In this document: positions 6,873-11,427 of the stretch, piece after piece
Position numbering within the stretch: the stretch's first letter is position 1
Layout of the letters: every line of letters starts with the position of its first letter
From: Cerioporus squamosus
Lineage: Eukaryota > Basidiomycota > Agaricomycetes > Polyporales > Polyporaceae
Assembly (NCBI GenBank): GCA_022592435.1
Contig: JABYQS010000907.1
Span: forward strand, 1-11,427
Direction: 5' to 3'
DNA length: 11,427 nucleotides
Program-made: the position numbers and the translations under genes
Notes under the pieces: generated by a model
The model's input: only the letters and a program-made list of their open reading frames with translations
What the model was told of the DNA's origin: nothing
Databases searched by the model: none

Positions 6873-7719
6873 TCAGTTCTCGTCTTCAGTCCAGTCCGAG
6901 ATGTCGTCCTCCAACTCCGTGCCAAGAGACAAGACCCGAAGGCCTGTCTCGTACCAGCCAAGCCGGATCCCCTGCGGTGTGTGAATCTGTGGACGCGGTC
7001 CCTTCACAGGTGGTGTCGGGTCAGCTGCAACCTCCGCATCGACCGCGGCCTCGACCTCGTCGCAGATCTTCTTTGCGCTCTTCGGACCGTCGCGGACATG
7101 GCGGGGAGGGATGACTGTACCACTGTTGGTCCGCTGAATCTTCACCCGCTTGCCGATATTGTCGTAGCCAAGCCGAGGCTCGGGTGCCGGGAAGAGCGGT
7201 CCCGGGCAGATGCTTGCAAGCGTCGAACCGCGCAGCACGCAGTTGCTCTTCGGTCGCCTTGACAAAGTAGAGCTTCGGTGGCTTGGCCTCGAGAAGCTGG
7301 AGGAGCTTGCGCAAGGCCTTCATCCCGGGAGCACCCTTGCTGCTGAGGTTTGCAAACGGATACTCGGCCGGCCAGCTGACGAGGAGGACACCAAGCGGCA
7401 CGGCGACGAAGTCCCAGAAGGGGAGAAGTCCCCAGTGCATCTTGGCATTCGGTACGCCGGACGTATCGGCTGTGTGAAAGAGATATGAGCTCAGGTTGCA
7501 GTTCAGAGGCCATGGGTCTGGGGTGGGAAAGTACGTACCGAGAGACGAGTCCAGCAGCGTGCGAACAGATCCCCGGATCCGAGCCTCTTCGGTCTTGTAT
7601 GTACGCTTCGGCGGAGGCTCTGGTTGCGAACGGAGGAGAGCGGTATGCAGGGAGCATCGTACAGGGTTACTGGATGGCGTAAGAAAGGAAAGTGGACGAC
7701 GAGAACTTGTAGCGACCAT
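6873..7719 (-). CDS. Two-exon hypothetical protein, mitochondrial-like, one membrane segment (one-base frameshift)
   Basis: The start is ATG at 7719 in a good context (CAACATGG), about 66 bp below a TATA box. Exon 1 (7719-7539) encodes MVATSSRRPLSFLTPSSNPV and on to LLDSSL, a basic, Ser/Arg-rich, acid-poor N-terminus typical of mitochondrial targeting peptides. A 69-bp intron (7538-7470; GTACGT, CTGAAC, TTTCACACAG) leads to exon 2. A probable membrane segment follows at residues 74-94 (GLLPFWDFVAVPLGVLLVSW), then LRKLLQLLEAKPPKLYFVKA, RLGYDNIGKRVKIQRTNSG, an acidic patch and an acidic end, DDISDWTEDEN. The frame shifts at 7201-7206: one extra base in CCCGGG (minus CTGCCCGGGACC, where CTGCCGGGACC keeps HLPGPLFPAPEP). 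Removing that base leaves 258 codons and a stop. I do not recognise the family. A membrane-anchored mitochondrial protein is an inference from the N-terminus and hydrophobic stretch. Confidence 0.7.
7470..7538 (-). other. Intron of the 258-residue hypothetical gene
   Basis: Read on the minus strand it begins GTACGTACTTTCC, carries a CTGAAC branch-like site and ends CTTTCACACAG. It interrupts a codon after its first base (phase 1), giving SSL-A-DTSGVP. Its 69 bp is divisible by three and has no in-frame stop, so an unspliced transcript would also stay open. The splice signals make removal more likely. Confidence 0.65.
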
Positions 7720-7784
7720 GTTGAGCTGCAATGGACGTAGAAATGACCACAAAGCTCGTGCTGAGACGATGGTCTGCTGGCTAA

Positions 7785-7790
7785 TTTATA
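7785..7790 (-). promoter_or_regulatory. TATA box of the 7719-6873 gene
   Basis: On the minus strand the sequence reads GGTATAAATTAGCC, a close match to the eukaryotic TATAAA consensus. It lies about 66 bp upstream of the ATG at 7719, which leaves room for a start site near 7755 and a leader of roughly 35 bases. It is one of very few TATA matches in this GC-rich window. Confidence 0.6.
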
Positions 7791-8178
7791 CCAATTCACT
7801 GGGGCTTCTCACAATTCGTTCCATGGCTAAAGTGACTGCAGACTCCTGCGCATGCTTGAAGAAGGAAGCTTCTGTGACAACGTAGTCGTGCGCCGGAGGC
7901 CTTCCGAGCTCTGCTGCTGCCGCTACCAGGCAAATTCTGGAGGTCGGACACATTCCCGGAAGTATTCTGACTGTACTGTCTTGGCAAGCGACTCAAAGAC
8001 CTTCAGTAGGCTCACCAGCGCAGTGGATCCGTCGCATACTGAGGACTAACTGCCATCCATGCGACCCTGTCTCCGTGCTTAAACACTAGGCATCGCCGGC
8101 CGATAAGAACGGCACACCCAAGCGAACGAAGAACAAGTTTATATTCTCATACACGAAGTACAGGGGGAAGCAGAATCG

Positions 8179-8778
8179 TCAGAAATGAGTACTACATACA
8201 GTACGACTGCCCAGCAGCTTGAGATCGACACCTGCGACGTCTGTTTCCAGCGAGTATGATGCAGTGATGTAGTCATGCAGACAGATTCCCAGTCGAAGCG
8301 ACAATGCCGCATACGGCCCGCAGGATACATTAACTCTCATGACGCACTCTCCCAAGCTCGGAGCCGTCGCGTACGCTCGCACCGCCCAGCGCATTCTCAA
8401 GCAAATAGTTCGCACATGCGGTTCCGCTGTCATCCCAGCCGTCTGTACGATGCCGCTGTACGGCATGCATGCCATGCAGCCGGGGTGCGCCCTTTCCTCT
8501 TGCCCGAGCTCGAGTCCGACGAGCAGCAATAACACGTCGGAACTCCAGTCGGTGAGCAGCTCGAGCTGCTGCATGCGCTGTAATAGCCGTTCAAGACTCA
8601 GACGTGTTCTCCCGGGCACAGCACACCAAGATTCGAAAGAAACCGCACAGTCGGAGAATAGCCCGAGGGTATTCTGTGCACCCAACCGGCTGTCGAACTC
8701 CCAGGCATCCGACACGCCCGTCACAACCCCAAAGCAAACAGACGGCGACTCGCGGCCTGCCAAGTCCGCGTATTCCAA
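8179..8778 (-). CDS. Weak candidate open frame, product unknown
   Basis: The minus frame is open for 200 codons and stays open further upstream, but has no ATG in a sensible position. Its residues are more balanced than most frames here (for example LERLLQRMQQLELLTDWSSD, SDVLLLLVGLELGQ, LHDYITASYSLETDVAGVDL). Third positions are less GC-rich than in the firm genes. It could be an internal exon of an undetected gene, a decayed gene or chance. No domain recognised. Confidence 0.22.
   Translation of the reverse strand: MEYADLAGRESPSVCFGVVTGVSDAWEFDSRLGAQNTLGLFSDCAVSFESWCAVPGRTRLSLERLLQRMQQLELLTDWSSDVLLLLVGLELGQEERAHPGCMACMPYSGIVQTAGMTAEPHVRTICLRMRWAVRAYATAPSLGECVMRVNVSCGPYAALSLRLGICLHDYITASYSLETDVAGVDLKLLGSRTVCSTHF
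8462..8473. repeat. 12-bp perfect palindrome
   Basis: GGCATGCATGCC reads the same on both strands. It is followed at once by CATGCAGCC, which repeats part of it. It lies in the spacer between two divergent promoters, so it could be a site for a dimeric DNA-binding protein, but no known operator is recognised. Confidence 0.5.
8555..8570. repeat. 16-bp perfect palindrome
   Basis: AGCAGCTCGAGCTGCT is perfectly self-complementary and contains two CAGCTC/GAGCTG half sites around CTCGAG. It lies 82 bp from the other palindrome in the same spacer. The length makes chance occurrence unlikely at any given place, though not across a whole genome. Confidence 0.5.
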
Positions 8779-8893
8779 CTGCCCGAGGCCGCGTGTCCGA
8801 GTCGTCTCAGCTAGCCGACGGAGACTCGCTGCCGGGATACGTCGCTCTGCTGACCAGTCACAGATCTGCGCACGATGAGCCTGGGTCCTGCGG

Positions 8894-8899
8894 GTATAA
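8894..8899 (+). promoter_or_regulatory. TATA-like box upstream of a possible plus-strand gene
   Basis: GGGTATAAGTACT places TATAAG about 50 bp before the ATG at 8947. The intervening sequence turns pyrimidine-rich near the ATG, as is common at fungal transcript starts. Confidence 0.5.
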
Positions 8900-8946
8900 G
8901 TACTGAGTAGAACTCGAGAGCGACAGGACAGGCTCGTTTCGTGCTC

Positions 8947-9506
8947 ATGTCCCCGCTCCCCTCTCCTCTGTCTCGTCTGTTGTCCGCCACTCAGCTCTCA
9001 TCCGTCCCCGCCGTTGCCTTCGCCATCCGAGTCCGATTGCTGCACACCGCCCGGTTGGTTGGGAGGACACACGCACATCCAGGTACGTCATGTCCGACCT
9101 CATTCAGGACGTGCGACATGCTGACGTTTCCATGAGACAGTGCCCTCGCCACGCGAAGCTCGACTGCTCGCGGCGCAGGTAAGTACTATGCGGCAGAAAA
9201 CGGTCAGCAAGGGGCTCGACTCGGACGAAATCACCTTCCTATTACATATGTACCTCTCGTACCATGCAGCCCGTTCGTCCATTCGTCTATGCACTACTAC
9301 TATGTATCTCCATGTCCCGCGCTCGAGCATCGCAGATGCGGCGATCTCCAGACTGTTTGTACCTGATTACATTCAATGTGTACCCCCGGCCCCTTTGCTT
9401 GTGCGGCGGTACGACTCGGAGTTACCATGTCCAGTGTGCGGTCGACGAAGAATTCCCAACACGACGCGACCTCAGGCTAGCTCTGGGCTCGTCTGCCCGA
9501 CCGTAG
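8947..9506 (+). CDS. Possible three-exon hypothetical protein with a mitochondrial-like N-terminus
   Basis: ATG at 8947 lies just below a TATA-like box. Exon 1 (8947-9082) encodes MSPLPSPLSRLLSATQLSSV and continues through LHTARLVGRTHAHP. It is Arg/Ser/Leu-rich and lacks acidic residues, resembling a mitochondrial presequence. Intron 1 (9083-9140) is convincing: GTACGT donor, GCTGAC branch at 9120-9125 and GAGACAG acceptor. Exon 2 (9141-9178) gives VPSPREARLLAAQ. Intron 2 (9179-9269; GTAAGTAC to CCATGCAG) is less certain. Exon 3 reads PVRPFVYALLLCISMSRARA and ends at TAG 9504-9506, for 137 residues in all. If intron 2 is not removed, another frame runs to 9670. Cys-rich bits (CLCGG) occur, but no domain is recognised. 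Further introns or a decayed gene are possible. Confidence 0.38.
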
Positions 9507-10191
9507 ACAAGGACGGGTTCCAGGCGAGCCGTGCCGCGTCGCCTCTTCCGATGGAACCGAGCGCGAGTCCGAGTCCATCGGCGTCCGTGAGCTCGACCGG
9601 CGCGGTAGACGGTCATTGCGACCATCGTCTGTCCCCGCCTCTGAGTCGGAGACGCCTCACGGTCGCGTGAGCCGGTCGATGGGCCCTCCCTCGAATGGAA
9701 GAAGACTTGGGGGGAAGGCGCGTGGTGCCAGGTTCCTGCTGGAGAGCGGGTCCTTCGCGCGAGTCGCATCCACGCGACCACGCGTGCTCCAGAGCACGGT
9801 ACGTACTCGAGTACATTGCCGTTGCGAACGAGGAGCGGGTGTGAGTGTCTGCTGTACGCGTACACGTACTTTGCTGCGTCAGAAGCAGCCCGGGCCCATG
9901 CGGGCTTGCAGGCGTGTCTGAACCGGGGAGCGCTTGCAGAGGCGCAGGAGAATATGTACGTTGGAAGACTCGGATGGAGGACTGCCGCGGCAAGGCGACC
10001 AAACGCACGGGAACGGACGGCAGATGGCGTTCGCCGGCGCGTGCGCAAAGAGTTGGGACGGAGTACGAGCTCAAGCGGTCCGCTGTAGGTGGGTGAAGGG
10101 CGCCCCGTGTGCCACGCGGGGATGAGTGGAAACCATGGCTGGGCGGGGGAAGGGAGAAGCAGTAGACGTAGCACTATAGTATGCCAGTTGA
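9507..10191 (-). CDS. Candidate large minus-strand exon, product unknown
   Basis: After a good acceptor (CTCAC sites, then GTGTTCCAG, ending at 10192), a minus-strand frame starting VNWHTIVLRLLLLPSPAQ stays open to 9422. The most protein-like part is ACKPAWARAASDAAKYVYAY then SRHSHPLLVRNGNVLEYV, near 9790-9900. The frame agrees in phase with the exon before the intron, which ends RRKTAYRKPETK. After about 9790 it becomes arginine-rich and looks like composition, and it overlaps the plus-strand candidate at its end. A further intron beginning near the GTACGTACC at about 9805 would be sensible. Family not recognised. Confidence 0.3.
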
Positions 10192-10270
10192 CTGGAACAC
10201 CGTGCGAGGCGCGTGAGGTGCGAAAGGAGAGGGGTGCCTTTGAGAGACATCGTCGTAGACTAGGACTCAC
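10192..10270 (-). other. Candidate intron in the right-hand minus-strand locus
   Basis: On the minus strand the donor GTGAGTCCTAG follows ACAAAAG. Two CTCAC sites (CCTCACGCGCCTCACACGG) precede the acceptor TGTTCCAG. The 79-bp size and spacing fit fungal introns, and both sides are in the same open frame after joining (PETK to VNWH). Confidence 0.5.
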
Positions 10271-10755
10271 CTTTTGTTTCTGGTTTCCTGTATGCTGTCT
10301 TACGGCGACCGTGGTGGCCGGGCGACTCGACGGCGGGCTGAGGAGCGGGCTCGGAGAGCGCGGGAGATAGTGCAAGGTCGGGACTCGGGCTGTAGATGAA
10401 GAGGAGCCGCAGTTGGGAGTACAAGACCGGCGGCGAGGTGATGATGCCGGTAGGAGGATGTGCGCTGGAGCAGGTGCGCGGTGGAGAGGGAGCGCAGTAT
10501 GCGGGCGTAGCGAGGAGATCAGAGTAGCGCAGAGTCAGACAGAGAGGCAGGCACGGAGTCGGCAGAGATAGATGGTGAGGCGAAAGAAGGGAAGCGGTGT
10601 GTGGAACGACGTACGGCGCGGACATGAAAGAGCACAGACGAGGGCGAGAGAAACGAACGTACCTGTACGGACGCGTGAGCGGCGGGAACAACGCGCTACA
10701 ACGCGAATAGCTGCACAGAGAATGGACGCGACATGCTGGACAGACGACAACTCAC
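10271..10755 (-). other. Pyrimidine-rich minus-strand segment, coding status unclear
   Basis: On the minus strand this stretch is strongly C/T-rich between about 10650 and 10400, as in fungal promoters or leaders. It then enters a frame reading SPALSEPAPQPAVESPGHHG and RRKTAYRKPETK before the donor at 10270. It could be the promoter and first exon of a separate minus-strand gene or an intron and exon of the locus to its right. A 45-bp intron candidate occupies 10755-10711 (GTGAGTTG to CTGTGCAG). Confidence 0.3.
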
Positions 10756-11306
10756 CTGTATCTTCGTCGCGCGAGGAGTCCCGGCTCATGATGGACGGTG
10801 TGGTGTGGGTAAGAGGCGTGAGACGAGGTGGGAGTGCGGGAGCTATCTTCGAGGGCGAGGAGGATCGGGCAGTGGCTACAGGTGCGACTTGAAAGCGAGG
10901 TCGAGCTGTGCGACTGAAAGCGAGGTAGCTGTGCGCATGCTGCGAGCTCTGAGTCCTGGCTGCGACATGTTGTGGCTGAGTACCAACCCAGACGGACGCG
11001 GCCACCTCGTTCGGAGAGGGAATGCAAGAGGTTGGGCGTTGAAGCTCCAGACAGCGAGTAAGCACGCGCGTCCGAAGAGTCTCGACGGATTGGTGCTGGT
11101 GACAGAGTACACTCTGTGTCTCACGAAGGGCGCGAGGGCTCGGGAGTGTTGTGATGCGAATGTTATTGGCATTATATGCGGTCTCTCTATGAGATTGCAA
11201 GAAAGCGTCTACAGTGCAAGGCTAGGAGGGGTAGGGTGCAAGTGCGCGGGTAGTGCATGGACAGGGAGGGATGCAGGGCAGACGCGAGTGCAGCGATTGT
11301 ACATAC
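10756..11306 (-). other. Candidate exon and intron of the right-edge minus-strand locus
   Basis: ATG at 10789 (minus) begins MSRDSSRDEDT and is followed by a good donor, GTGAGTTG, at 10755. Upstream, the same frame is open and Ser/Thr/Pro-rich (SPSKIAPALPPRLTPLTHTT), so the ATG may be internal or may follow a leader. The remainder up to 11306 would be an intron starting GTATGTAC, or a spacer. No acceptor in it is clearly best; CTTCGTGAGACACAG near 11119 is one option. No domain recognised. Confidence 0.27.
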
Positions 11307-11427
11307 CTGCCAGCTGCCCTCCTCAATGGTTCCGACTGCAGCCGAGGCCTTCACCACAGCACGGGTCGCCGCGAGTTGGACTTGTTGCCTCTGGTCTCCG
11401 GAGGACTGAAGAGGCGGTCGTAGACGC
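11307..11427 (-). CDS. Partial exon running off the right edge, product unknown
   Basis: On the minus strand the frame RLRPPLQSSGDQRQQVQLAA followed by TRAVVKASAAVGTIEEGSWQ ends exactly at a donor, CAG|GTATGTACAATC (intron begins at 11306). Third positions are mostly G or C and the residues look like a genuine helical protein segment. The start of the gene lies beyond the window. I do not recognise the family. Confidence 0.5.

Larger units (their letters stand above)
7800..8890. other. Spacer between two divergent TATA-bearing promoters
   Basis: The two apparent promoters (minus TATA at 7785-7790, plus TATA at 8894-8899) point away from each other across about 1.1 kb. The left half (7800-8170) is less GC-rich, including GTTTATATTCTCATACACG near 8137. 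The right half carries two perfect palindromes, listed separately. Open frames overlap here on both strands but none has a convincing start or domain. Confidence 0.4.

Overview
The window looks like nuclear DNA of a GC-rich filamentous fungus, most likely a mushroom-forming basidiomycete. That placement is an inference from three things: short introns (about 45-80 bp) with GTGAGT/GTAAGT/GTACGT donors and CTGAC or CTCAC branch sites just before CAG/TAG; GC-rich third codon positions; and a fungal-type importin beta fragment. I see no rRNA, tRNA, CRISPR array or recognisable transposase or reverse transcriptase. GC-rich sequence leaves long open frames on both strands, so open frames alone were not accepted as genes.

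Left part (1-3200): a minus-strand coding-looking exon runs off the left edge. Facing away from it on the plus strand is the 5' end of a karyopherin gene (importin-5/Kap121 type, 330-2458). It covers about the first 420 residues and then stops matching abruptly. It also carries three one-base frameshifts in or beside C runs, and its third intron is expanded to 772 bp and contains strong inverted repeats. About 740 bp without a recognised gene follow.

Middle (3200-6870): a repeat-rich block. Diverged tandem units of roughly 200-420 bp carry alternating GGGAGCTCGA and GGGAGCGCTG motifs. On the minus strand, well-formed intron signals recur roughly once per unit. The picture is a multi-intron minus-strand transcript, possibly starting near 6620, whose exon-plus-intron units were duplicated. 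The reading frame is not kept between copies, so coding capacity is doubtful.

Right part (6870-11427): the best intact gene is on the minus strand (7719-6873). It is a two-exon, 258-residue protein with a mitochondrial-looking N-terminus and one probable membrane segment, interrupted by one extra base in a CCCGGG run. It has a TATA box. About 1.1 kb away, a second TATA box precedes a possible spliced plus-strand gene (8947-9506). The last 2 kb hold minus-strand exon candidates, including one that runs off the right edge.

No shared pathway links these genes. The interest lies in the decayed importin locus with its structured giant intron, the exon/intron repeat ladder, and the question of whether the C-run frameshifts are biological or assembly errors.
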